Below are positions 1 through 10,722 of a stretch of DNA of 64,000 nt, piece after piece. Within the stretch, counting starts at the first letter, position 1. Each line of letters starts with the position of its first letter. The notes beneath the pieces were generated by a model. That model made no database searches and was not told where the DNA came from. It worked only from the letters and a program-made list of their open reading frames with translations. A program made the translations under genes and the position numbers. This DNA comes from Chelydra serpentina (taxonomy: Eukaryota; Chordata; Testudines; Chelydridae), in the NCBI GenBank assembly GCA_037349315.1, contig JBAIAC010000027.1:18461501-18525500 (forward strand), in the 5' to 3' direction.

Positions 1-24
1 AGTCTCCCAGACATTAATGTTTAC

Positions 25-134
25 CGGGTTAGCAATAATGCAGATCATGGCTTCTGGACAGTGCTTGGCACAGGCAGTCGTCAAATTCGCAACAATGGTA
101 GCGTTGGTATTGAACAGGTCATCACGGGTCATAC
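25..134 (-). CDS. MDH2: MDH2 exon 4
   Basis: Acceptor TTCCCAG|GT at 135; donor AACCCG|GTAAAC at 24; 110 bp. It completes Gly107, then [15 protein letters not shown] through CIIANP (residues 108-143). The substrate-binding Arg of MTRDDL is present. The next exon (starting VNST in human) is outside the window. Confidence 0.95.
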
Positions 135-3100
135 CTGGGAATCAACAAATTGAATATCATTCCAAAAGTTAACCAAGTTGTTCCCATTACAGTGGTTAGG
201 AATGTGAGCAACCCCTACCCAATCATAACACCAGGAGGGATCAATGTTGTGTCAGACCCCATCGAATTCTTTCCTACTTCTCCTGGCAGGAGACTCTCCA
301 CTTCCGAGAAGGCAATTAATGTCCTCCAAAGCTAGTGTCAAGGTTATCCCTTACAGCTAGCATCTGCTAGTAAGAGACTTAGACCTGGTATACACTTAAA
401 AGCTAGGTCAACATAGCTACACTGGTCAGGGGTGTGAAAAGTCCACACTCCTGACCGATGTAGCTATGCCAACCTAACTCCCAGCATAGATCGCTTGGAG
501 ATGGTATTCCTACAGCAATGGAAAATCCATTCTGCTGGTGCAGGTTGTGTCTACACTACAGGGTAGTGTCAGCATAGCTACAACAATGCCGTTCTGCTGG
601 TAGCCTCCCCAGTATAGACATCTCCTAAACTTCTCACTACTGAAATATGCTTGACTACCTACTGGCTTGGTGAGCAGGTGTCACAGGTCATAACCCAGGG
701 GATATAGTAATACATTAGGCTGCTGCCTATCACCACATCAGTCCGGACAAATACCAGTTGGGGCAGTCATTCAAAGAAGAATGCACAGAGATGGGGCAGG
801 TGTGGTTTTTACCCCATTTTATGTATCCAGGTACTTAAAAGGCCATTATCGCTGTAGTAGCTTGTCATTAACTGTCAAATATGGATACTCTGCTCATTGT
901 ATGGGTGCCACAGCCCTCTTTATGAAGGCCAAAAGTATAACTGGGTTAAAAAAAGAATTAGCTAAGTTCCTGGAGGATAGGTCCATCAGTGGCTATTAGC
1001 CAAGATGGTAACGGAATGAAATCCCATGCTCTGGGTGCCCCTACTCCTCTGACTGCCAGAAGCTAAGCCTGGACAACAGGGGGATGGATCACTCAATAAT
1101 TGCCCCGTTCTTTTCATTCCCTCTGAAGCATCTGGCACTGGCCACTGTCAGAAGACAGGATAATTGGCTAGATGGACCATTGATCTGACCCAGTATGGCC
1201 ATTCTTATGTTCTTCCACACTATTGGTTACGTTCCCAACACAATAGCTTAAGAACAAGATTTAGAGTCAAGAAGTCTGGGTTTATATAGCAGAGCAGGGA
1301 ATAGATGCCCTGTATGACCTTAGGGACAAAAAAGACCGAACACCAACAAACAAAAGGCAATTTCCACTCATTTGTTAAATTCAGGTAATACATCACAAGG
1401 GTGTTGTGAAGCTTCATTAATATTTGTACAGTTCTCGGATCCTCAGAAGGGACAGTACTATAAGAGTGTCAGTACTATATTAATTTTATACCCCCAAGAC
1501 TTGTCTCTAGTCCCAGTTACCAGCAGGATAAAATTAAGTTGTGTTCCTGGAACGTCCGTCAGTACTACTTTCAGCATGAAGCCTTTATGGGCTTTTCTAT
1601 GATGCTCATAACTCTAGCATGAGTGCTTCATATATTCAATAATTCATTAAATACTTACACACCTGCAAGATAGGCATCTCCCTTTTACAGATGAGGAACT
1701 TGGAAACAGAAAGATGGTCTAATGTCTCACAGGAATTCTATGGCACAGCCAGAAACAGACCCCAAATGTCAGAGTCCATCCAGTGCTCCAAGCCCAAGAT
1801 AATCTTCTGAGGGACTTGAAGACTCAAGATAGAAGTAATGGTGTAGCATTTCATGCCTTGCCACAATAGTTCAAACATTTTAGAGTGCTACGTTCAATAA
1901 AATTAAGACCTACCTGGTTTTCTAGGGACTCCTGCAGGAATAACTACAACTTCACAGCCCTTCAAACATTCTGGCAACTGCTCAGATCCAATAAAACCTG
2001 CAATGGAAGATCCAGGTAACACTGCACTTCACTGTTCCAGCGAAAGATTAAACTGACCAAATCAAATTTAGTAGTGTATGAAACTGTATGTTTAAGGATA
2101 TCCATGTTAATTTTTAATGTAGCCTTCGCCTTCAATATTAATTTCATCCCTTAGAATAAGAACGGCTAAATTTTACTAGAGGGACTCAAACAATCTAATA
2201 TGCAAATACCTCTGTCCTCAGAAGAAGTGTTTGTAATTATACTCCATGAATCAAAACAAATCCCTATGCCTCTATCAAGCAGCAAGCAAAACTTTCTCCT
2301 TTGATAACAGACTCTATAAATTAAATGGAAACCAGAAGCGTGAATATACTGTAAAAGTGAAAGTTTAGATAGAATTTGTCTTTGAGATTATGCCAAGCCA
2401 CTCCCTTGGGAGATGCATTCTAGGAGTGTAGATTCAGACAGGCTCTCTCGAAGAGCTACTATTGCAACCGGTTTTTCCTACAAAGTGCTGAGTTTATCAA
2501 AGTAAGAAAATACAGCTGCTAGCTAAAGTCTACGATCAAAATTCTCGCTTTTTACTGAATGTATTCCGGTAGCCAGTGTGAACTTTCACATCAGAAATAG
2601 TTTTTCAGTGGACCAAAAAAAATGAAAAAAGTAGCTAAAGATGTTCTGACCATCTTAGCAGCAGGGGGGGGAGGGATAGCTCAGTGGTTTGAGCATTGGC
2701 CTGCTAAACCCAGGGTTGTGAGTTCAATCCTTGAGGGGGCCATTTGGGGATCTGGGGCAAAAATTGGGGATTGGTCCTGCTTTGAGCAGGGGGTTGGACT
2801 AGATGACCTACTAAGGTCCCTTCCAACCCTGATATTCTATGATTCTATGATTAACTAAATCATGTTCTGAGATGTTATTTGGAGAACTAAGTCATTTCCC
2901 GTTTTAGTTTCAAGTTAACAGGAATTGAATTATTTATAAAATTCCAAGTAGTTCCCCACTTCATATACACCTCTACCCTGATAGAACGCGGTCCTCGGAA
3001 GCCAAAAAAATCTTACCGTGTTATAGGAGAGACCATGTTATATCAGGGTAGGGCTAGGAACCGCTCCCTGCCCCAGCTCACCTCCGCTCTGCCTCCTCCC

Positions 3101-6100
3101 ACGAGCGCGCTGCCACTCCGCTTCTCCCCCGTCCCCAGCTTGCCACGCCAAGGGAGGGTGGAGAAGCGGAGCGTTCGTGGGAGGAGGCGGAGCGGAGGTG
3201 AGCTGGGGTGGGGGGCTGCAGCAAGTAAGGGGGGGGTGCAGAGGAACCGCTTGCGGTAACACGAATTCAGATATAATGCAGTAAAGCAGTGCCCCACCCC
3301 AGAGTGCTACTTTACCACATTATATCCGAATTCATGTTATATCAGACCGCATTATATTGGGGTAGAGGTGTAAATAGTAATATTGGTGTGTATCTTACAC
3401 ATAACATATCATTTAAATCTAGGACTTCTGTGCGCACAGTAGCATGCCTCAGATAAGTTATAATGACTTACGATACCTTTGACATTGGCTCTTGTCTCAA
3501 TGTGGCTGAGGTCAGCTGCAACGCCAGGGGTGTGAGCAATATCATACAGGCTGAGGCGGCTCACTAAGGGGCTGTTCTTCAGTAGAAGGGAAAGAGGTTG
3601 GCCAATCCCTCCAGAGGCACCAAGCACTGCCACTTTAGCATTGCTCTGAGGAGAAAAGAAAGAAGGAAACAGACGGTTTTTAGTAGTTACTCAGTAATGG
3701 CTTCGGAGCCTTCATCACACTTAATTTGCATCTGATTTTTGAAGAGCTCTATTTGTTTCAGTTTAGTTTTGTTTTTAAACCAGATAGTTAGCAAACGGGA
3801 TTCAAAACTAAACTCTTATGGAAGACATAATTTCTTAAAGGGAATATCAGTAGCATGCCTTTGGAGAGACAAGACAAACATTTAAGAGATGCATGCTTCT
3901 TCAAAGCTGGATTCTTTTCAGTAAGGAAAGGTAATCAAATAAACAACTCTCTCTCAATTTGGAAATTTCCCCCCCCCCCCGATGGGAAATGCCATCCAGA
4001 ACCCTGCTAGGAGTAGGGCCCTACCAAATTCACGGCCATGAAAAACATGTCACGGACTATGAAATCTGATCTCACCCCATGAAATCTAGTCTTTTGTGTG
4101 CTTTTACCCTACACTATACAGATCTGACAGAAGACCAACATTTCTCAAATTGGGGGCCCTGATCCAAAAGGAAGTTGCAGGGGGGTTGCAAGGTTATTTT
4201 AGGAGTGTCACAGTAGTGTCACCCTTACTTCTGCGCTGCCTTCAGAGCTGGGCATCTGGAGAGCGGTGGCTGTTGGCCAGGCGCCCAGCTCTGAAGGCAG
4301 TGTCCCGCCAGAAGCAGAGCAGAAAGGTGGCAATACCATACCAAGCCACTCTTACTTCTGTGCTGCTGCTGCCAACAGGTCTGCCTTCAGAGCTGGGCTC
4401 CCAGCCAGCAGCCGCCGCTCTCCAGCTGCCCAGCTCTGAAGGCAGTGCTGCTGCCGGCAGCAGCGCAGAAGTAAGGGTAGCAGTACTGCAACCCCCCTAC
4501 AATAACCTTGCGACTCACACCCCCCCCCCCTCCTTTTTGGGTCAGGACCCCTACAATTACACCACTGTGAAAATTCACATTTAAATACCTGAAATCATGA
4601 CATTTATTATTTTTACAATCCTATGGCTGTGAAATTGACCAAAACAGACCATGAATTTGGTAAGGCCCTAGCTATGGTTGTACTTTCTGGTTTATTAGGG
4701 ATACAGAATTCTGTGGCTATTCCAATTTTAGTTGCCGATATTAGAATAATCTGCTTTCCTCCTAAGCTAGCTGAGGGAGTGACCATGCTGCAGGATGTTC
4801 CAGCTACTTATTGGATTAGCAGCTGGTGAGTTGTATCTTGAGCTGCTGCATCTCCACTAGCTCCAGCGTTAGCAGCACTTGGGCTTCAACCCACCCTCCA
4901 CAACAGGCCAGCTAGCTCTAGCTTAGAGCACCACAATTGAGCTAGATGTGTTTGTGGACAGGAGATGCATTGGGGCAAAACTTGAGTTATAGTTCAAGCC
5001 ACCAACACAGTGAAGAAAAATCTTGAGATGTGGCAGCTAAATTCATGTGTTCTCAAACAAGTTTTGCATCACTTTTGCTACTGGAGTGGCAGGAACCACT
5101 TAACTGCAGTGTTAAAATGGCATGGTCCGGTGAATCATGATGAAGCCTCTATCCTCTACAATAGATTGCTAGTTGATGAAACCCAACTCATGTAACTAAA
5201 CTGCCATCTGACAGCACTAGATCAGGAAGAAGACACACTGGGAGAGCAGTGAGAGAACACCCATATTGCCTTGCCAGACCATCTTTTGTGAGTAGAGGAC
5301 CTTTACTATGCCTGATTGACAATTCTGAGCCTGTAACAAGCAGTACATGAACACACCAAGGTATGCTCCTAACAAGCAATCAGGTTGCATGGGTTAGCAT
5401 GAAAGCTGAGTGCAAGTCTTTGAATAGATTTCCTGAATGAGTGTGCTTAGCACTACTGCTTGAAAACAGAAATCTGAGTTATACAGAAGATACTAATTTT
5501 AGTAGTTAGCTCTTGCCATGCAGAACTCTGCTCTTAGTTCCTGATTAAGAATTCTACCCACTTAAATTTTAGAGTGAATATTCATTAATACTTATTGTTT
5601 AGACTAGGTTACCTGCTGCATTTTTCAGAGGTAGTTTCTGACTCATAAGGGTTGTCGAAAATGAAGTTTTGCATTCTCACCTCTGCACTGCCTCACATGC
5701 ATATATTTAGAAAGATTATATGCAGTTGAAGTTTCATAGAAGAAAAATTATTTTACTGAGAGTTATCTTGCTATGGTACATTGGAATCAGTGCCCCTTTA
5801 AAATGAATGTACTGATTCAATACATAAATCATATAGCTTTAATGACTGTTTAAAGCTGGGATTTTCAAATGGGCCTAAAGGAGTTGGGAGACCAAATACC
5901 ACTAAGAATCAATGGGAATTGGGCACCTAAACTCTTCAGTCCCTTTGAAAAATCTGTTTAAGTGTCTCTATCTTTAAAGGGGGAAGACTATATCACTGAG
6001 ACAAAACAGTAATTAGACTATTTATCAAAAAGTGGATTCACCTTGGCAGTAATCCAACCTTCTTGTTACTGGAGGAAGTAAAGTTCTGCATAAATGCTCT

Positions 6101-9100
6101 CTCCCACAGAGATCAAAATCTAGCAATGATCATAGGCAGTGTATTCCTATGAAGTGACCAATAAACCTCAAGTCTGCATTGTTTGAAATCACACTTAGGA
6201 GAAGAAATCTTATAAATCTCTTAAAAGACTTGAAGTCATGAGAAAAATTAATAGACAGTGAGTTCATTTCTAAGTATGATATTTGAATGTTTCTATTATT
6301 ATTAGTCTCCCCTTCATACAACCACCTTTATAATCTCTTGCAATTATGACATAGCCCTCTTAAATGAACACTTTACCATTGAGAAATTATTTACTTAAGA
6401 TAAAAGGAAATAGAATTCTAGCCTTCCCCCCCATACCAGAGTCCAATTTTCATGCATAAATTGACAAACAGATTTAATCTGCAGCCTCCACCCTTAATTC
6501 CCATCACTACTTTGAACAATTAGATGCTTATGTTCAGGAAAGGGTTGAAGTAATCAATACCAATCTACCTCTCAGAACCATTAAAATGTTGTCAATGCTC
6601 AGTTGCCACACACCTGCTGATTACTAGCTACATCTGACCAATGAGAGTCCACTTCTGTCCTGATCAGACGTGAACAGCCAAAGGGATAGAGAAGCAGAAT
6701 AGCGTGTTTATTTTGTGGCCCAGTGTCACAAAATTAATACCTTTAACTATTTATGTTGCTGGACACCTAAAGATGCTCAATATGCCCCATCTTTCACTCC
6801 AGTATTTCAGGGTTTCTGACCCACTTCTAATCGTTTTTGTTGTTTGCAGTAACTACAGAACATGAGATCCAACTTATTTAAGTTAATATGTGGTTGCAGT
6901 GTGTTGTTGCAGCTATGCTGATCCCAGAACATTAGAGAGACAAGGCAAGTGAGGTAATGCAGAAGACCCCCGCTAGAATGCGCATCAACATAGCACGAAT
7001 TCAGAGTTAGCACGGGCACGACCATGGATCCCAAAATAAAATTATTTAAATTGGAATCCATGGTAATGCACACACCCCCCACCCCACGTTAACTCGGTCC
7101 CTGCATTAAAGTGCATGGCTCCCAAACCCCACATTCTAGGGAGGGTGTGGTGTATCTTTTACTGGAACAACCTCTGTTGGTGAAAGAGAAGCTTTTGAGC
7201 CACACAGAGCTTTACTGGACCACAGCTGGTCCAATAAAAAGGTATTACTTCATCCACCTTGTCTCTCGAGTTAATACTTGTCATTTAAGCGTAAGTGTTA
7301 AATTTAACAAGCAGCGTGTAACACCATAACGGACTACACATGCCATTAGCATAGTAGAGTTCAATGGAAAAGACTCCATTTTAACACATCTGACTTCTCT
7401 CACGAAGTACACACTAGAAGTAGGCTCGACATACAGGAATGGGAGAAGCAAAGAAATCCTGGGAAGAGGGCAGGAAGAAAGGATGAGCAAGACCAAAGAG
7501 AGAATGATGGAAAGACGGTCGAGACACATTTGAAGAGACGAAGCTTGAAGTCTAAAACCTACAAACGCGTGACATGGGCCCTAGGGAGTGGGGAAGAATT
7601 GCCGGCACCCGCGGCCCCGGGCCAAGGGGGAGAAGCGACTGGCTCGCCCGGAGGGAGCGTGGCCTCGCAGCCAGGGCAAGCTAAGGAAAAAGTCTGGGCT
7701 GGGGTGGGCGGCGTGACCTTGGGGAAGGGCTGCGCCGCGATTGCCCCATCTGGAGTCGGGAAGGGTAAGGGGGGGGGGGGGCGCTGCCCCACGCTCCCAG
7801 GCGGGGCTGCCTGGCCGAAGGGGGGCGCTCGGGTGGAAGGGGCCGCGCGGGAACCCCGCCCCCTTCACCCCGGGCAGTCGGGGCTGGGGACTGGAGAGCA
7901 GCGCGGCCCCGCTCCCCTCGCAAAGCGCCGCCCGCCCGCGGATGGGGGGGGCTCGGCAGCGCCAGGCCCGCAGCCCCCCGGCTGCCGGCGGGCGGGCCCC
8001 GCTCCGCAGCCCGAGTGCCGGCAGAGGCGGAGGAGGGGAGCGCGGGGCAGCACGGAGCGGAGCCGGGCCGGGAGGGCCCAGCCCGAGGGGCGCGGGGGAG
8101 GGGAGCGCGGGGCCGGGAGGGGAGGGCCCGGCGCGGGGGAGGGGGCGCAGGGCAGCACGGAGCCGGGCAGCACGGAGCCGGGCCGCGCCGGGAGGGCCCA
8201 GCCCGAGGGGCGCGGGGGAGGGGAGCGCGGGGCAGCACGGAGCCGGGCCGCGCCGGGAGGGCCCAGCCCGAGGGGCGCGGGGGAGGGGAGCGCGGGGCAG
8301 CACGGAGCCGGGCCGGGCCGGGCCGGGAGGGCCCAGCCCGAGGGGCGCGGGGGAGGGGAGCGCGGGGCAGCACGGAGCCGAGCCGGGCCGGGCCGGGAGG
8401 GCCCAGCCCGAGGGGCGCGGGGCAGCACGGAGCCGGGCCGGGAGGGGAGGGCCCGGCGCGGGGGAGGGGGCGCGGGGCAGCACGGAGCCGGGAGGGGAGG
8501 GCCCGGCGCGGGGGAGGGGGCGCGGGGCAGCACGGAGCCGGGCCGGGAGGGCCCAGCCCGAGGGGCGCGGGGGAGGGGAGCGCGGGGCAGCACGGAGCCG
8601 GGCCGGGAGGGCCCAGCCCGAGGGGCGCGGGGGAGGGGAGCGCGGGGCAGCACGGAGCCGGGCCGGGAGGGCCCAGCCCGAGGGGCGCGGGGGAGGGGAG
8701 CGCGGGGCAGCACGGAGCCGGGCCGGGAGGGCCCAGCCCGAGGGGCGCGGGGGAGGGGAGCGCGGGGCAGCACGGAGCCGGGCCGGGAGGGCCCAGCCCG
8801 AGGGGCGCGGGGGAGGGGAGCGCGGGGCAGCACGGAGCCGGGCCGGGAGGGCCCAGCCCGAGGGGCGCGGGGGAGGGGAGCGCGGGGCAGCACGGAGCCG
8901 GGCCGGGAGGGCCCAGCCCGAGGGGCGCGGGGGAGGGGAGCGCGGGGCAGCACGGAGCCGGGCCGGGAGGGCCCAGCCCGAGGGGCGCGGGGGAGGGGAG
9001 CGCGGGGCAGCACGAAGCCGGGCCGGGAGGGCCCAGCCCGAGGGGCGCGGGGGAGGGGAGCGCGGGGCAGCACGGAGCCGGGCCGGGAGGGGAGGGCCCG

Positions 9101-9260
9101 GCGCGGGGGAGGGGGCGCGGGGCAGCACGGAGCCGGGAGGGGAGGGCCCGGCGCGGGGGAGGGGGCGCGGGGCAGCACGGAGCCGGGCCGGTACCTGCGC
9201 CGAGGTGGCGAGTCCCCTGCGAAGCGCGGCGGCTGGGCCGCTGAGGCGGGCGAGCAGCAT
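25..9260 (-). CDS. MDH2: MDH2, mitochondrial malate dehydrogenase (exons 1-4, partial)
   Basis: Mitochondrial malate dehydrogenase interconverts malate and oxaloacetate with NAD in the matrix (TCA cycle, malate-aspartate shuttle). Coding exons on the minus strand are 9195-9260, 3477-3645, 1914-1997 and 25-134, joined in phases 0, 1 and 1; they give residues 1-143 with no stop. Exon 1 encodes a 22-residue Arg/Ala/Ser-rich transit peptide ending SAQ, as in human. Exon 2 carries the Rossmann motif GASGGIGQP. Exon 4 carries the substrate-loop segment PGMTRDDL and ends at IANP. The catalytic His region and the C-terminal half lie beyond the left edge. Exon sizes and phases match my memory of the human gene. 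Its start codon lies about 200 bp from the STYXL1 promoter side, head to head. Intron 1 (5.5 kb) holds MITEs and a 60-bp minisatellite. Confidence 0.97.
378..628. mobile_element. MITE-like inverted-repeat element in MDH2 intron 3
   Basis: The ends resemble TIRs (TAGACCTGGTATACAC at the left; GTATAGACATCTCC at the right). The body contains a palindrome around 425-470 (ggtcaggggtgtgaaaagtc / cacactcctgacc). Related pieces occur at 16263-16360 and 37378-37560. There is no coding content, and the exact family is unknown to me. Confidence 0.5.
925..1215 (+). mobile_element. CR1-type LINE, 3' end
   Basis: The C-terminus of a CR1-type ORF2 is recognisable ([18 protein letters not shown] then stop at 997-999). 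A 3' UTR follows, ending in gacccagtatggcc and a TTCTTATG-type tail. The same terminus occurs inverted at 11413-11672. It is heavily 5' truncated. Confidence 0.7.
1914..1997 (-). CDS. MDH2: MDH2 exon 3
   Basis: Acceptor TTGCAG|GT at 1998 and donor CCAG|GTAGGT at 1913; 84 bp, phase 1 to phase 1. It encodes [15 protein letters not shown] and then [13 protein letters not shown], residues 80-107, aligning with human YLGPEQLPDCLKGCD and onward. Confidence 0.95.
2665..2853 (+). mobile_element. tRNA-derived SINE with CR1-like tail (tortoise Pol III SINE type)
   Basis: The head resembles a tRNA with an A box (TAGCTCAGTGGTTTGAGCA) and a B box (GGTTGTGAGTTCAATCC). The tail has the CR1 3'-end signature (ggttggactagatgacct, ggtcccttccaaccctg, attctatgattctatga). 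The tail presumably allows mobilisation by CR1 reverse transcriptase, as established for turtle SINEs. Other copies lie at 33656-33838, 35262-35428 and 59328-59504. Confidence 0.88.
2968..3370. mobile_element. TA-flanked MITE with GC-rich fold-back core
   Basis: Terminal inverted repeats cacctctaccctgatagaa (left) and the complement of attatattggggtagaggtg (right) are flanked by TA at 2966-2967 and 3371-3372, suggesting a Tc1/mariner-type target. The core holds a second inverted repeat (about 3083-3120 against 3158-3198) rich in GC. No transposase is present. Confidence 0.7.
3477..3645 (-). CDS. MDH2: MDH2 exon 2
   Basis: Acceptor CTCAG|AGC at 3646; donor AAAG|GTATCG at 3476; 169 bp ending in phase 1. 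It encodes [17 protein letters not shown] and onward through [10 protein letters not shown], residues 23-79, containing the NAD-binding glycine-rich loop. Confidence 0.97.
4014..4670. mobile_element. hAT-like non-autonomous element, copy A
   Basis: The left end tagggccctaccaaattc and the right end gaatttggtaaggcccta are inverted repeats. Flanking 8-mers gctaggag and gctatggt match at 5 of 8 positions, a decayed target-site duplication. The interior is an inverted repeat of GC-rich blocks (cttcagagctgggc and its complement), which creates a spurious 162-codon frame. A second copy in the opposite orientation is at 24172-24832. Confidence 0.78.
4671..6880. other. MDH2 intron 1, unremarkable part
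   Basis: AT-rich intronic sequence. I see no exon, RNA gene or clear repeat structure here, and the short open frames lack any recognisable family. Confidence 0.6.
6885..7270. repeat. Two inverted fragments of a Penelope-like or other reptile repeat
   Basis: At 7138-7269 the plus strand reads cctctgttggtgaaagag, then tggtccaataaaa and ccaccttgtctctc. At 6885-6960 the minus strand carries a related piece ending ttgccttgtctctctaatg. The two share the ccttgtctctc segment in opposite orientation. The family assignment is from memory and tentative. Confidence 0.4.
8036..9194. repeat. 60-bp GC-rich minisatellite in MDH2 intron 1
   Basis: I count 20 copies of gggcagcacgga-headed units. Seven consecutive 60-bp units from about 8581 to 9000 are identical; the next differs by one base (cacgaagcc). 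Flanking units are shortened variants. The plus strand (MDH2 template) has closely spaced G-runs able to form G-quadruplexes. Because 60 is a multiple of 3 and no unit contains a stop in most frames, frames of 409-675 codons stay open on both strands; these are artefacts. Confidence 0.95.
9195..9260 (-). CDS. MDH2: MDH2 exon 1 (coding part)
   Basis: ATG at 9260-9258. Residues 1-22 form the transit peptide (starts MLLARLSG, ends ATSAQ). The donor is CAG|GTACCG at 9194, phase 0. The 60-bp GC-rich minisatellite begins within a few bases of this donor. Confidence 0.95.
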
Positions 9261-9503
9261 GACGGGCCAGTGACTCCAACGACCTCCACCGCAGGCAGCA
9301 CCGCGAGATCCGCCTCTGCTCCCGAGCGCCCCCGCGCCTTCGGCCGCCGGGCAACGCGAGAGGACCACGAGATTTCGCCCCGCTCAAGGCGCGCCCGGGC
9401 CGAGAACGCGCCCACCAAAGGATCGCGAGAGCTGGGCAAGGGGTGGTTCCCAACTGACGTCGGCCTTGGTTACGGCCGAGCGTCGCTGCGTAGCAACCAG
9501 CAG
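9261..9503. promoter_or_regulatory. Bidirectional MDH2/STYXL1 promoter
   Basis: The MDH2 start codon is at 9260 (minus) and STYXL1 transcription runs rightward. Human has the same head-to-head pair with a very short gap. Visible elements are a CRE-like TGACGTCG at 9455-9462, a CGCGAGA motif at 9424-9430 and an RFX half-site-like AGCAAC at 9492-9497. There is no TATA box. Exact start sites cannot be read from sequence. Confidence 0.7.
9440..9503 (+). other. STYXL1: Candidate non-coding first exon of STYXL1
   Basis: A consensus donor CAG|GTGAGA at 9503/9504 lies at the STYXL1 side of the promoter, and the first coding exon has an acceptor at 11997, so an upstream non-coding exon is required. 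The left boundary is a guess. Confidence 0.4.
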
Positions 9504-9680
9504 GTGAGATGGGAATGGGACCTGGCCCAGGGCTTTGAAGGCCCCTCCTTGAGCTAGCGCGATCTTGACAGTCATAAAGGGTACCACAGGGGGCACAGCT
9601 GCAGGTGCCATGGTTGTCATGGCCACCGATCTCCATGGGTGTCATGGCAACCAACCTCCATGGGTACCATGGCAATAAAT

Positions 9681-10722
9681 AGAGAATAAGAACGAAAGAA
9701 ATACTTGTGGCACCTTAGAGACTAACAAATTTATTTCAGCATAAGCTTTCGTGGGTTAGAACCCACTTCATCAGACGCATGGAATGGATCATACAGTAGA
9801 CAGATATTTATACAGTCAGAGAAACATGATAAGGTGGAAGTGCGTAAACCAACCTTAAGGGGCTAATTAATTGAGAGGAACCATAACAGCAGGGGAAGAA
9901 AAACCTTTGAAGTGATAAACAAGATGGCCAATGTGGACAGTTGACACACAGGTGTGAATGAGGATCGTTAACTTAAGGGAAATAGATTCAATTAACGTAA
10001 TGGCCAAACCATTCCAAGTCTCTGTTTAATCCTGAGTTGATGCTATCTAGTTTGCATATCAATTCAAGTTCAACAGCTTCTCGTTGAAGTCTGTTTTTGG
10101 AGCTTATTTTTGCAAAATTACTACCCTCAAGTCTGTCACTGAGTGATTAGGGAGGTTGAAGTGTTCTCCTACTGGTTTTTGAATGTTATTATTCCTGATG
10201 TCAGATTTATGTCCATTTATTCTTTTGCGTAGAGATTGTCCGGTTTGGCCAATGTACATGGCAGAGGGCCATTGCTGGCACATGATGGCATATATCACAT
10301 TGGTAGATGTGCAGGTGAATGATCCCCTGATGGCGTGACTGATGTTATTAGGTCCTATGATGGTATCACTTGAATAGATATGTGGACAGAGTTGGCATCG
10401 GGCTTTGTTGCAAGGATAGGTTCCTGGGTTAGTTTTTTTGTTGTATGGTGTGTGGTTGCTGGTGAGTATTTGCTTCAGGTTGGGGCGAGGATTGGTCTGT
10501 AAGCGAGGATTGGTCTGTCCCCCAAGATCTGTGAGAGTGAGGGATCATCTTTCAGGATAGGTTGTAGATCTTTGATGATGCGCTGGAGAGGTTTTAGTTG
10601 GGGGCTAAAGGTGACGGCTAGTGGCATTCTGTTATTTTCTTTTTTGGGCCTGTCCTGTAGTAGGTGACTCCTGGGTACTCTTTTGGCTCTGTCAATCTGT
10701 TTTTTTACTTCAATAAAAAATG
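9681..10722 (-). mobile_element. Penelope-like element, 5'-truncated 3' part
   Basis: On the minus strand the element reads from 10722 down to a 3' end near 9685 (gaaagcttatgctgaaataa, then ttagtctctaaggtgccaca). It holds two open pieces. The 10475-10735 piece (KKQIDRAKRVPRSHLLQ, then KPLQRIIKDLQPIL) resembles the region between the RT and endonuclease. The 10104-10298 piece is the GIY-YIG endonuclease. A short direct duplication (gcgaggattggtctgt, twice near 10485-10520) breaks the frame between them. Possible flanking duplicate: caataaa on both sides. Tail-only copies occur at 18248-18346 and 57213-57500. Confidence 0.8.
10104..10298 (-). pseudogene. GIY-YIG endonuclease fragment of the Penelope-like element
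   Basis: The 64-codon frame contains MYIGQTGQSLRKRINGHKSD, the second half of the GIY-YIG fold with the conserved Arg, then HFNLPNHSVTDLRV typical of PLE endonucleases. It is separated from the RT-side piece by a frameshift, so it is presumed dead. Confidence 0.75.

Larger units (their letters stand above)
7570..9510. promoter_or_regulatory. CpG island spanning the MDH2/STYXL1 head-to-head region
   Basis: There is an abrupt change to very GC- and CpG-rich sequence from about 7570, covering the MDH2 side of the promoter, MDH2 exon 1 and the promoter itself. Much of its length is the 60-bp minisatellite. Confidence 0.8.

Noticed and set aside
2672..2745. Possible tRNA gene
   Set aside because: A and B boxes belong to the SINE head. 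The cloverleaf is decayed and the CR1-like tail follows; the same holds for 59328-59504 and the minus copies.
4096..4584. 162-codon frame
   Set aside because: It lies wholly inside the hAT-like element 4014-4670 and its GC-rich inverted blocks; no family resemblance.
7530..9675. Open frames of 409-675 codons on both strands
   Set aside because: They arise from the 60-bp stop-free tandem repeat; products are Gly/Arg/Pro-rich in every frame. Only the 9195-9260 piece (MDH2 exon 1) is real.
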